DNA of 64,000 nucleotides, from contig NZ_JBDIWA010000001.1 of the NCBI RefSeq assembly GCF_039794105.1, positions 62,001 through 126,000 of the forward strand, written 5' to 3'. Both the position numbers and the translations under genes were made by a program. This document shows positions 8,475 to 17,102 of the stretch, in pieces; the stretch's first letter is position 1; every line of letters starts with the position of its first letter. The stretch is from Kuenenia sp039794105. GTDB taxonomy: Bacteria > Planctomycetota > Brocadiia > Brocadiales > Brocadiaceae. The notes under the pieces were generated by a model. It was not told the DNA's origin, did not search any database, and worked only from the letters and a program-made list of their open reading frames with translations.

Positions 8475-9758
8475 TTATTTCCCGCCAGTTTCCATGCCTT
8501 TTATTACCTCTTTTGCCTTTTCGAGTTGCAAATCTTTGAAGAGAGGGGGTTCTTTTTCCTTATCATCCGCTTTCCTGCTTATTTTCGCCGTTGACAATTC
8601 TACCTGCAATTCCCTCATCTGGGAAAAATCAAGCGGAATTTCAATATCGGGTTCAATCCCTTTTTCGTGGATACATTCTCCCGATGGCGTATAATATTTG
8701 GCGGTCGTTAGTTTTAAGGCGGCATTGCCTTCGCGTATTGGAACCAGGCTCTGCACAGATCCTTTGCCAAATGTTTTCATGCCTACCAGCAAACCGCGTT
8801 TATTATCCTTTATCGCTCCGGCGACAATTTCAGATGCGCTGGCGCTTCCGTTATTTACCAGTACTACCAGCGGGAAATCAGGATAGGAGCCGCCTCTGCG
8901 GGCGCGGTATAGAATGTTTTGGTCAGGACCTCTGCCTCGGGTTGAAACAATAACGCCCTTTTTTAAAAATCTGTCAGAAACACCCACGGCAGCGCTCAAC
9001 AATCCTCCAGGGTTAAATCGCAAGTCCAATATTAAACCTTCCATGCCTTGCTTCAATAATTCTTTCACTGTTTTATCCAGATCATCAACGGTGTTTTCCT
9101 GGAAATTTATCAGAGCTAAGTAGCCAATCTTCTCCGTTTCATCCACCATTTTTACGTCTCTTATGCTGTTTACATGGATCTTTGCCCGCTGTATTGTAAT
9201 ATCCACCGGCATAGATTCTCCCTCATGCAAAACAGTAAGGGTTGTTGTCGTACCCGGCTTCCCCCGAAGGAGTTTTACGGTTTCACGAATAGTTATGTCT
9301 TTGGTTGGTATGCCATCAACCTTGAGAATGCGATCTCCTACCAATATCCCTGCCTTGAATGCTGGAGAATCAAGTATGGGGGTTATTACGGTTATTAGCC
9401 CATGCCTGACAATTACTTCGATACCTAAACCTTCAAACTCCCCTTCCGTTTCGATCTTAAGCTCTTCTAATTCTTCGTGACTTATATATTGACTGAAGGG
9501 GTCCAACTCCGACAGCATTCCGCGGTATGCGTTTGTAAAAATAGTGTTAATATCCAATTCTTCAACATACTTTTCCTGCAGAGCCTTTATTACCTTAACA
9601 AATTCTTCAAACTCCTTATATATAAAATCACGGGTTTGCTGATTTGCCCGTTTTATCCCAGCATTTGCTGGCGCTCCCAATGTAAATGTATTTGCGGAGA
9701 CACTGACTGCAAAAATTATCATTGTATACAATAATAAAACAAATAGACCCTTTTTCAT
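8475..9758 (-). CDS. Carboxy-terminal processing protease, S41 family
   Basis: This 427-residue protein has a signal peptide (MKKGLFVLLLYTMIIFAVSVSA), an N-terminal helical region, a PDZ domain (about residues 95-185, FEGLGIEVI...GILVGDRILKVDG) and the S41 catalytic core. NNGSASASEI holds the nucleophilic Ser, and GMKTFGKGSVQ, about 26 residues on, holds the catalytic Lys. CtpA-type proteases cut periplasmic proteins at their C-termini. The gene faces surE. The tRNA-Phe gene lies 269 bp upstream on the same strand. Confidence 0.92.
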   Translation of the reverse strand: MKKGLFVLLLYTMIIFAVSVSANTFTLGAPANAGIKRANQQTRDFIYKEFEEFVKVIKALQEKYVEELDINTIFTNAYRGMLSELDPFSQYISHEELEELKIETEGEFEGLGIEVIVRHGLITVITPILDSPAFKAGILVGDRILKVDGIPTKDITIRETVKLLRGKPGTTTTLTVLHEGESMPVDITIQRAKIHVNSIRDVKMVDETEKIGYLALINFQENTVDDLDKTVKELLKQGMEGLILDLRFNPGGLLSAAVGVSDRFLKKGVIVSTRGRGPDQNILYRARRGGSYPDFPLVVLVNNGSASASEIVAGAIKDNKRGLLVGMKTFGKGSVQSLVPIREGNAALKLTTAKYYTPSGECIHEKGIEPDIEIPLDFSQMRELQVELSTAKISRKADDKEKEPPLFKDLQLEKAKEVIKGMETGGK

Positions 9759-10027
9759 TTTCCTTTGCTTCCTGAAAATAATTAATTTATAAAACTATAA
9801 AACAATGACTTTTTGATAGTGAAATGGTTTGAAAGATATTTTAAGGATACGTTGCTTTTCCAGAAATGTTGCCACGATTTCCATTGTATTTGTATAAGGT
9901 AATACTATACCGTATATTTGTGTTTTTGTAAAAAACTTGCAATAGGAAAAACGTTGCTTTTTTGTATTGCTGTGTTTGTAAGATACGGACGGGTGATAAA
10001 AACGGGAGGTCTTTGAAGGATTGTAAG

Positions 10028-10103
10028 TGGTGGGCAGAGACGGGATCGAACCGTCGACACCAGGATTTTCAGTCCTGTGCTCTACCAACTGAGCTATCTG
10101 CCC
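10028..10103 (-). tRNA. tRNA-Phe (GAA)
   Basis: The full cloverleaf can be drawn on the minus strand: acceptor GGGCAGA/TCTGCCC, anticodon stem CAGGA/TCCTG with loop CTGAAAA (anticodon GAA), and T-arm GACGG-TTCGATC-CCGTC. The terminal CCA is encoded. Length is 76 nt. Confidence 0.97.
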
Positions 10104-10507
10104 CATTTATTAATTTTCCATTCATACAGCACTAATGCAGTGGCGATATTATAGGTATGAAACAGGCGATAAGTCAAGTTTTTTATTTACCCGCCAGCAT
10201 TAAATGGCGAAGCATATGCCTGAATTGACAGGCAGTATGCGTATTTTTTTATCCGCCCTCATTAGCGGGTATACCTGTACTACACAGGTCTTAAAATCCA
10301 GTCCATATATATTCGCTAATTTTTATTCTATTCACCGCAGACCCTTTCACCTGCCTTTGGCATATTTGTTTTTTTAGCGGAACTTTGACATCATCCTTGG
10401 AAGCAGGGATTTAAATTTTGACAATAGACTTATTTTCTAATATAATTTGTTGTTTCGTCTATCTTTTTTAACATTTATATTATATTTTGTTTTATTTTAT
10501 TAATTAC
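10104..10507. other. Intergenic spacer between divergent tRNA-Phe and ftsH
   Basis: About 400 bp without a supported gene. It contains the hairpin with a T-run at 10212-10250 and probably holds the promoters of both flanking genes. I cannot place those with confidence in such AT-rich sequence. Confidence 0.5.
10212..10250 (+). terminator. Hairpin with T-run, related to the GCGAAGCA repeat
   Basis: GCATATGCCTG and CAGGCAGTATGC pair with one bulged base around a 6-nt loop, and a T7 run follows. It is preceded by GGCGAAGCAT, the start of the dispersed palindrome seen at 4801 and 34116, so it may be a decayed copy of that repeat. No plus-strand gene lies just upstream. Confidence 0.4.
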
Positions 10508-12409
10508 ATGATCAAAGATAACCATCCCATAAAAAATAACAAACGGCGGTCTTTTTCCCTTGGTTACATCCTACTTTTCTTTGCTATTGTATATCTGGCA
10601 CAGATGTTTTTTTCTCCAAAAGCAGAAGAAGTGTCTTATAGCCAGTTTAGACTCTATCTTAAGAATGGTTATATATCCGAGTGCACCGTGGGTCAAAATA
10701 TTATTCGAGGTTATTATAAAAAACTTTCCGCTGAAAGTGGTGAAGAAGACAAGATTGCGTTTTTTACTGTTCCTATACAAGACCAAGCGTTGGTGAATGA
10801 ACTTGAGGAACAAAAAGTACGTTTTAAAGGTGCATCGGAAAATAATTTCCTAAAAAGCATGATTATGTGGTGGATTATACCTTTCGGTGTTATGACGCTT
10901 GTCTGGTTTTTGTTATTAAAGAAATTTAGCGGCATGGGTTCCCCTTTCATGTCTTTTGGCAAAGCAAAAGTCAAACTTTATTCTGATAATGGCACACAAA
11001 AAATAACCTTTGCCGACGTCGCCGGATGTGATGAAGCAAAAGAAGAATTAAGAGAAATTAAGGATTTTCTTGCTTATCCCGATCGATTTCAAAAACTGGG
11101 GGGGAAAATTCCCAAAGGCGTTCTCTTGATAGGGTCTCCAGGCACGGGAAAGACACTTCTTGCAAAAGCAGTTGCGGGAGAAGCCGGGGTACATTTTTTC
11201 TCTATCAGCGGTTCGGATTTTGTTGAGATGTTCGTCGGCATGGGCGCTGCTCGTGTGCGGGATATGTTTGAGCAGGCAAAGGAAAAGGCGCCATGTATTG
11301 TTTTTATCGATGAAATAGATAGTGTGGGTCGGCAAAGGGGAGCGGGGCTTGGCGGGGGGCACGATGAACGGGAACAAACCTTAAACCAGCTTTTGGCGGA
11401 AATGGATGGTTTTAATTCACAAAAGGGCATAATCATTATTGCGGCAACAAATCGGCCGGATGTTTTAGATAGCGCTTTGTTACGTCCAGGGCGCTTTGAC
11501 CGTCAAATAACGATCGACAGACCTGATCTTTCAGGAAGAGAAGCCGTTTTGGCAGTTCATGCAAAAAGTGTAAAAATAGATCCGGATGTTAGTTTTAAAA
11601 CGATAGCAAAACGCACGCCCGGCTTTACCGGAGCCGATTTAGCAAACGTTATTAATGAATCGGCGCTTCTTGCGGCAAGGCACAATAAAAATTCTGTTGG
11701 GATGGAAGATCTGGAAGCTGCAATTGACAGAGTTTTGGCAGGACCTGAGCGGAAGAGCAGGATTATGAGTGAAACCGAGAAAAAAACTGTAGCTATACAC
11801 GAATCAGGCCATACGCTTATTGCCGCGGTATTACCCAAAACCGATCCAGTACATAAAGTCTCCATAATTCCCAGAGGAACAGCTGCTTTGGGATATACCA
11901 TGCAATTGCCGATAGAAGATAAGTATTTAACAACGGAATCTGAACTGTTGGAAAATATCTGTGTCTTGCTTGGGGGCAGGGCCGCTGAAGAAATTATTTT
12001 AGATGAAATTTCAACCGGCGCCCAAAATGATCTTGAAAAGGTGTCAAAACTAGCAAGAAATTATGTTTGCCGATTTGGTATGAGTAAGAGAATAGGCCCT
12101 CAGACTTTTGGCAGGCAATCGGGTAATATTTTCCTCGGACATGATCTTGTTCAGGAGAAGGAATACAGCGAAAAAACCGCCGTTACAATTGACGAAGAAG
12201 TGACTAAAATCATCAATGAATGTTACGAAAAAGCGAGAAAATTAATTCGGGACAACCGGGATAAGCTTAATGTATTGATAAAAAAACTCGAAGAATGTGA
12301 AGTACTTGACGGAGAACAAGTACTCGAGTTATTACATTTAAAAAAGAAGGATATTTCATTCAATGGTGATAAAGAGGAGAATCTTTCACCAGATGAATTA
12401 CCAGCGTAA
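10508..12409 (+). CDS. ftsH: ATP-dependent zinc metalloprotease FtsH
   Basis: This membrane-bound AAA+ protease degrades misfolded membrane proteins. Two transmembrane segments (about residues 18-36 and 122-140) flank a short periplasmic domain. The AAA module has Walker A GSPGTGKT, Walker B IVFIDEID and the second region of homology ATNRPDVLDSALLRPGRFDR. The M41 protease domain has the zinc motif HESGH. I prefer the ATG at 10508; a TTG at 10487 is in frame and would add 7 residues, but neither has a clear ribosome binding site. The convergent neighbour is yebC. Confidence 0.95.
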   Translation: MIKDNHPIKNNKRRSFSLGYILLFFAIVYLAQMFFSPKAEEVSYSQFRLYLKNGYISECTVGQNIIRGYYKKLSAESGEEDKIAFFTVPIQDQALVNELEEQKVRFKGASENNFLKSMIMWWIIPFGVMTLVWFLLLKKFSGMGSPFMSFGKAKVKLYSDNGTQKITFADVAGCDEAKEELREIKDFLAYPDRFQKLGGKIPKGVLLIGSPGTGKTLLAKAVAGEAGVHFFSISGSDFVEMFVGMGAARVRDMFEQAKEKAPCIVFIDEIDSVGRQRGAGLGGGHDEREQTLNQLLAEMDGFNSQKGIIIIAATNRPDVLDSALLRPGRFDRQITIDRPDLSGREAVLAVHAKSVKIDPDVSFKTIAKRTPGFTGADLANVINESALLAARHNKNSVGMEDLEAAIDRVLAGPERKSRIMSETEKKTVAIHESGHTLIAAVLPKTDPVHKVSIIPRGTAALGYTMQLPIEDKYLTTESELLENICVLLGGRAAEEIILDEISTGAQNDLEKVSKLARNYVCRFGMSKRIGPQTFGRQSGNIFLGHDLVQEKEYSEKTAVTIDEEVTKIINECYEKARKLIRDNRDKLNVLIKKLEECEVLDGEQVLELLHLKKKDISFNGDKEENLSPDELPA

Positions 12410-12606
12410 AACTAAATAAATAAACAGAGGACAACAATCTGGTTTTTTGAAAAATCGCAACAAAAATATGGCTTTGCCCATCGTGTGTAGAAGGCGTAAA
12501 ATAATTATGCACACTACTGCTAAATTCCTGCGTGCTTTTTCCATCCATGTGCAAGCAACACACCTCAACTTTCAAAAAAACAAAATTTATACTCTTGGGA
12601 AAGCGT

Positions 12607-13356
12607 TTACTTTTCAGCCTTAAAAAATTCTTGTGCAAAGTTCAGATTAGAGTAAACGTTATTTACATCATCATGATCTTCCAGCGCCTCTATAAGCTGA
12701 AGCGCTTTTCTATATGCTTCTCCTTCCACCTCTATAGTATTTTTTGCCAACCAGCTTGTTTCTGCATTCTCTATGGTTATATTTTGAGTTTCAATAGCTT
12801 TTTTAACTGCATCCAAATCAGTCTGAGCACATAACACTTGATAATATTCCTCCACTGTTTGCAAATCCTCTGCACCCGCATCTAACGCCAGCATCATAAA
12901 TTCATCTTCTACGCACACATTATTGTTTACCAATATAATGCCTTTTTTCTCAAACATCCAGGAAACGCAACCTGTTTCACCCATATTGCCGCCAAATTTT
13001 TCAAATAGTTTTCTTAGTTCTGGTACGGTTCTATTTTTATTATCGGTTAACGCATCTACCATTATTGCTATTCCATTTGGCCCATACCCTTCAAACAAGC
13101 ATTCTTGCAATTCGATATTATCGCCTCCCGTTCCGATGCCTTTTTGTATCGCACGCTCTATGTTGTCTTTTGGCATATTTGCCATCCGCGCCTTACTTAT
13201 AGCAAGTTCCAGTTTCGGGTTCATATTAGGGTCGCTACCGCCTTTTTTGACAGCGATAGTAATCATCCTGGATATTTTAGAAAACACCTTGCCTCTTTTA
13301 GCATCAGCAATGCTTTTTTTATGTTTTATCCCAGCCCAATGTGAATGTCCTGCCAA
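12607..13356 (-). CDS. yebC: YebC/PmpR-family protein (TACO1 type)
   Basis: At 249 residues it has the standard length and the diagnostic N-terminus MAGHSHWAGIKHKKSIADAKRGK, plus the family motifs LRKLFEKFGGNMGETGCVSW and EALEDHDDVNNVYSN. Members were annotated as transcription regulators. More recent work links relatives to translation of proline-rich or stalling sequences. It lies 44 bp downstream of the TPR gene on the same strand. Confidence 0.94.
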   Translation of the reverse strand: MAGHSHWAGIKHKKSIADAKRGKVFSKISRMITIAVKKGGSDPNMNPKLELAISKARMANMPKDNIERAIQKGIGTGGDNIELQECLFEGYGPNGIAIMVDALTDNKNRTVPELRKLFEKFGGNMGETGCVSWMFEKKGIILVNNNVCVEDEFMMLALDAGAEDLQTVEEYYQVLCAQTDLDAVKKAIETQNITIENAETSWLAKNTIEVEGEAYRKALQLIEALEDHDDVNNVYSNLNFAQEFFKAEK

Positions 13357-13400
13357 GTGTATTATTCCCCACTTAAATACATAGAATTTAAATTTTCAAA

Positions 13401-14969
13401 CTATATTTTTTTCTCTAAATGACGTTTTATTATTTTTGTACTGTTTTTTTCCAAAGAAATGAGACGTTTTATTTTGTCAATTTTACGTGTCAAATTTTCT
13501 AATTGTTTTTCATAGACGTGTATTTTTTCATACAATACCTTTGCCTTTTCCCATGCGCCCAACGCATCGTACCAACTGCCCAGACTATAATTAACGTCTC
13601 CCAGATGCTCCAAAATATCTGGGTCTTCCAATAGTTTAATCGCCTCTTCCAGCTTTTGAAGCGCCAAGAATAAATAATCATCTCTTTCTTCTATTTGCGC
13701 TTTTTTATAGTATGCCCAACCCAAACTATCAAGATACGCGCCATTTTTTGGTTGAGAGTTAAGGGCTCTATTGATTAATGTAATTGCCTCGTCAATATTT
13801 CTGTTATTTTCCGCAAAAAAATATCCAAGGAAATTGTTGGCCTCGTGAAAATCAGGGTCTATCTTTATGGCCAAATGCAATTCTTCTTCCACCTTATCAT
13901 ATTTTTGACATTGGTAATAAAGATTGGCCAACATAAAGTGAACATCCTTTTCTGTTTCTGCTTCTAATGGTAACAATCTCATTTTTTCAATTGTTTTTAT
14001 CGCTTCGTCAATGTTATTCTGGTTACTATATATCTGACAGAGTAAAAAATATTCTCTTGGATTCCTGCTGCCTATCTCTATGTTATTTTCAATAATTTCC
14101 TTAATTTTTTCTATTTCTTCATCTCTTTCCGATTTTTTCCCCAATTTCTCATAAATTTCGGAGAGTGTAAGGCGCATTACCCAATTTTCAGGTTCTTTAA
14201 GAAGGAATTCCTTCGCTTCTTCAACCGCAGTATCATAATCATTTAAAAAATCATAGCATAGTGTTATATAAAAGCTCGAAAAAAATAATTCCTGGTCATA
14301 TTTTTTTGCTATCAAAAAATGTTCCAACGCCCTTTCAACAATGTTTTTCTCAAAGTATTTTAATCCAATTTCATAATGAAACTTTGCCGGACGGGCAATA
14401 ATGTTCATATTAAACATGGTGTTAAAACACTCCGCACTTTTTTCTATCATGCCCAGTTCTATATAAATATTTGCAAGCCTATAGAGGGCGTCTGCCAGAA
14501 AAACTTCGTCCAGTTTGGTAATTTTACATTTTCTGGCATATTCATATTCCGAAATTGCCTCTTTCTTTCTGCCAACCGCTTCGTAGAGAGTGGCCAGTGT
14601 GTAATGAAAGCTGAATTCCTGTGGGGTTTGATTCGCAAGTTTTTCGAGGGCATTTATAGCTTTTTCATTCTCACCTAATTGAAAATAACAGGTAGCCAAA
14701 TGCTTTATGATTCTCTCAGAAGAGGGGTCTATTTCATTCGCCTTTTCAAAATTATCCGCAGCCATTTCCCAATTTCTCTCTAGTAAAAAAAAGTACCCCG
14801 CACTAAAGTAGGAAAACGCATCTTCCATTCTTTTTAAGAGTAGAAATACCCCTTTACCGGATACTGGAGAATTTTGTCTAATGGTAATATTACTATTGCT
14901 ACATCCCAAAAACTCCAGAAAGAAGATAATTACGGATAAAACAGTAATGGTAAATGATTTCCAAAACAT
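13401..14969 (-). CDS. TPR-repeat protein, probable lipoprotein or membrane-anchored
   Basis: From the ATG at 14969 the protein has about 522 residues; an in-frame TTG at 15014 would add 15. The N-terminus has a hydrophobic segment ending in EFLGC-SNSN, a plausible but imperfect lipobox with C23. The rest is about ten tetratricopeptide repeats with typical spacing (for example FEKANEIDPSSERIIKHLAT and LAIKIDPDFHEANNFLGYFF). TPR arrays mediate protein-protein contacts. The partner is unknown. It ends 44 bp before yebC. Confidence 0.82.
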   Translation of the reverse strand: MFWKSFTITVLSVIIFFLEFLGCSNSNITIRQNSPVSGKGVFLLLKRMEDAFSYFSAGYFFLLERNWEMAADNFEKANEIDPSSERIIKHLATCYFQLGENEKAINALEKLANQTPQEFSFHYTLATLYEAVGRKKEAISEYEYARKCKITKLDEVFLADALYRLANIYIELGMIEKSAECFNTMFNMNIIARPAKFHYEIGLKYFEKNIVERALEHFLIAKKYDQELFFSSFYITLCYDFLNDYDTAVEEAKEFLLKEPENWVMRLTLSEIYEKLGKKSERDEEIEKIKEIIENNIEIGSRNPREYFLLCQIYSNQNNIDEAIKTIEKMRLLPLEAETEKDVHFMLANLYYQCQKYDKVEEELHLAIKIDPDFHEANNFLGYFFAENNRNIDEAITLINRALNSQPKNGAYLDSLGWAYYKKAQIEERDDYLFLALQKLEEAIKLLEDPDILEHLGDVNYSLGSWYDALGAWEKAKVLYEKIHVYEKQLENLTRKIDKIKRLISLEKNSTKIIKRHLEKKI

Positions 14970-15189
14970 TTCATATTTCTTTTTACACTTTGTAAGCTTT
15001 AAATAAAATAACAAGTTACTACTGGCGAAGCAATACCTCTGCCCAATGGAAAATAAGATATACGACGAATCCGTATACAGCTACCGATTGTCCGTATCGA
15101 GCCTTCTTTAAAAAATAGCGACTATTAAGTGAGGAGAAAGTGACATGATGGCGCTATAATACTTCAATTGGTTAAATAGTTACGGCTCG

Positions 15190-16062
15190 TTAAAGTATTA
15201 CTTTATTTAATGGATATTCAATAATTCCTTCAGCCCCAGCCCTGATTAATGCCGGAATAATGTTTCTCGCGATGCTTTCATCTACCATTGTTTCAACCGC
15301 ATAACCGGCGCCTTCGCTTAAGGTAGAGACCGTGGGTTTTCTCAGTGCAGGCAATTGTTTTAACACCTTTTCCAAGGATTCTCCCGGTACATTCATTTTC
15401 AATCCAACTTTTTCACGTGCAATGATTGCTCCTTCAAAAAGCATGGCAAGATTTTCTATTTTTGTGCGTTTCCAATCATCTTTCCATGACTGGTGATTAG
15501 CGATAAGCTGGGTTGCCGACTCCATAATTGTATCTATTACGCGAAGTTTATTTGCCCTGAGACTGCTACCTGTTTCGGTAAGCTCTACGATCGCATCGAC
15601 CAAATCAGGCGCCTTTGCTTCTGTAGCACCATGAGAAAATTCAATATCAGCAACAATTCCTTTCTCCGCAAGATATTGTCTGGTAACATTAACCAACTCC
15701 GTAGCGATGCTTTTATTATTTAGGTCCTGCACAGACCGTATTTCTGAATCCTCCGGAACCGCCAATACCCATTTGACTTTTGTAAGTTGTTGTTTCGCAT
15801 AGACAAGGTTCACCACTACTTTAACGTCAGAACCTGCCTCTTTTACCCAGTCTGCACCTGTTAGTCCCGCATCAATAATACCTCTTTCCACAAACCTTGA
15901 CATGTCCTGCGGCCGAATTAGTCTTATAGTTATTTCATCATCATCAATTGTAGGGTAATATGACCTCGAATTGACGCGAACCGTATAGCCCGCTTTTTTC
16001 ATCATGTCAATAGTAGATTCTTGCAAACTGCCTTTCGGCAAACCAAAATTTAATGTTTTCAT
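15190..16062 (-). CDS. hisG: ATP phosphoribosyltransferase, long form
   Basis: This enzyme catalyses the first step of histidine synthesis, joining ATP and PRPP. The 290-residue length and the C-terminal regulatory region (GAGYAVETMVDESIARNIIPAL) identify the long HisG_L type, which needs no HisZ partner. The N-terminus LNFGLPKGSLQESTIDMMKKAG and the PRPP-site region DLVDAIVELTETGSSLRANK are characteristic. Its ATG overlaps the rbfA stop (ATGA), so it is coupled to a translation operon. No other his gene is in the window. Confidence 0.93.
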   Translation of the reverse strand: MKTLNFGLPKGSLQESTIDMMKKAGYTVRVNSRSYYPTIDDDEITIRLIRPQDMSRFVERGIIDAGLTGADWVKEAGSDVKVVVNLVYAKQQLTKVKWVLAVPEDSEIRSVQDLNNKSIATELVNVTRQYLAEKGIVADIEFSHGATEAKAPDLVDAIVELTETGSSLRANKLRVIDTIMESATQLIANHQSWKDDWKRTKIENLAMLFEGAIIAREKVGLKMNVPGESLEKVLKQLPALRKPTVSTLSEGAGYAVETMVDESIARNIIPALIRAGAEGIIEYPLNKVIL

Positions 16063-16436
16063 TCTTCCGACCCATTCTTTTCAATTACAGAACTTCCACG
16101 AACTGCTTCGTCAATAATTTTTAAGATACGATTACGTTTTTCCGTTAATTCATCCAGGCAAAATTTCAAGTGAGGGGTATATTTTATCCGCAAACAAGAC
16201 CCCAACTCCGCCTGTATAAATCCTTTGGCATGATCCAGCCCACACAGGGTGTTTTTCCGCTCTGATTCGTCACCAAGCACGGAGACATAAACTTTTACAT
16301 TTTTCAAATCTGCTGATATATCCACCTCGGTTACTGTTATAAAACTCAGCCTTGGATCTTTTACTTTATAAAGTATAATTTTACTTACTTCCTGTTTAAT
16401 AAATTCAGATAGTCTTTCCGCTCTTCTTTTAGACAT
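16059..16436 (-). CDS. rbfA: Ribosome-binding factor A
   Basis: This 125-residue KH-fold protein assists maturation of the 30S subunit. It shows RRAERLSEFIKQEVSKII, the core VKDPRLSFITVTEVDISADL and VYVSVLG. It lies in the nusA-infB-ylxP-rbfA order common in bacteria and overlaps hisG by 4 bp. The start gives the expected N-terminus MSKRRAERL. Confidence 0.93.
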   Translation of the reverse strand: MSKRRAERLSEFIKQEVSKIILYKVKDPRLSFITVTEVDISADLKNVKVYVSVLGDESERKNTLCGLDHAKGFIQAELGSCLRIKYTPHLKFCLDELTEKRNRILKIIDEAVRGSSVIEKNGSEE

Positions 16437-16487
16437 AAGCCGTAATCAACCCACCTTTTATAAAAATAAATTCCACGAAACATTTTA

Positions 16488-16811
16488 TTACGACTGGGAA
16501 TACATAAATTCCATACGGTATCCGGCAAGTTCAAATGAGGATGCACATTCAAACATATTAATTAAATTGGAAAGGGTGCTGTTTACGTACTGTCTGTCGT
16601 TTCCCACCATTGCAATTCCCAAGTTAGAATACTGACAATTATCCAATACACCTGTTTCCGATATTGAGACATTAAAATTATTTTTTACACGATCTTTTAA
16701 GCTTTTTATGACACGTCGTTTTTCTTTTAAAGTTCTTGCATTACGGATAATCAAACGTACACACAACAAACCAACCATTGTATCGTCAGATTTGCAAAAT
16801 TCCAAATTCAT
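16488..16811 (-). CDS. ylxP: DUF503/YlxP-family protein
   Basis: This 107-residue protein has the family pattern VGLLCVRLIIRNARTLKEKR, then RVIKSLKDRVKNNFNVSISE and the C-terminal LINMFECASSFELAGYRME. YlxP proteins sit between infB and rbfA in many genomes and are thought to act in ribosome assembly. The N-terminal extension MNLEFCKSDDT precedes the usual start; the Met at residue 12 is an alternative start. Confidence 0.85.
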   Translation of the reverse strand: MNLEFCKSDDTMVGLLCVRLIIRNARTLKEKRRVIKSLKDRVKNNFNVSISETGVLDNCQYSNLGIAMVGNDRQYVNSTLSNLINMFECASSFELAGYRMEFMYSQS

Positions 16812-17102
16812 AGCGCTGCATGGGTAAAATTGATTTAATTGTTGATATTAATTATTTTAAAATACAAACAAAATATACTCTCTTTTTAAAATTAATGTAG
16901 CTATTGCGCTACCTTGGATAAATATTGTTTTCTTTCATTTGACAACAAGAATTTGGCTTTGTGTTTAACGAAAGCATAGCATCCTTGAAAAAAACACATA
17001 CGGGATATCATCTTCCGTATTCAAGTCGTATTTTTTAATTTTACCGTCTTTTACCACGCAAATATAATAAACATACGCTAAAAATCTGTAAAATATTTTT
17101 TG

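Noticed and set aside
13105..13384. Plus-strand frames opposite yebC and other long antisense frames, such as those opposite clpC, ctp, infB, the activase gene and the AddB-like gene
   Set aside because: They mirror the codon use of strongly supported genes on the other strand and show no domains of their own.
16965..17057. 30-codon minus-strand frame starting with GTG (VVKDGKIKKYDLNTEDDI) between infB and ylxP, in phase with infB after its stop
   Set aside because: It has no ribosome binding site and no family I recognise. Read-through of the infB stop is not suggested by any signal. Too short to support as a gene.
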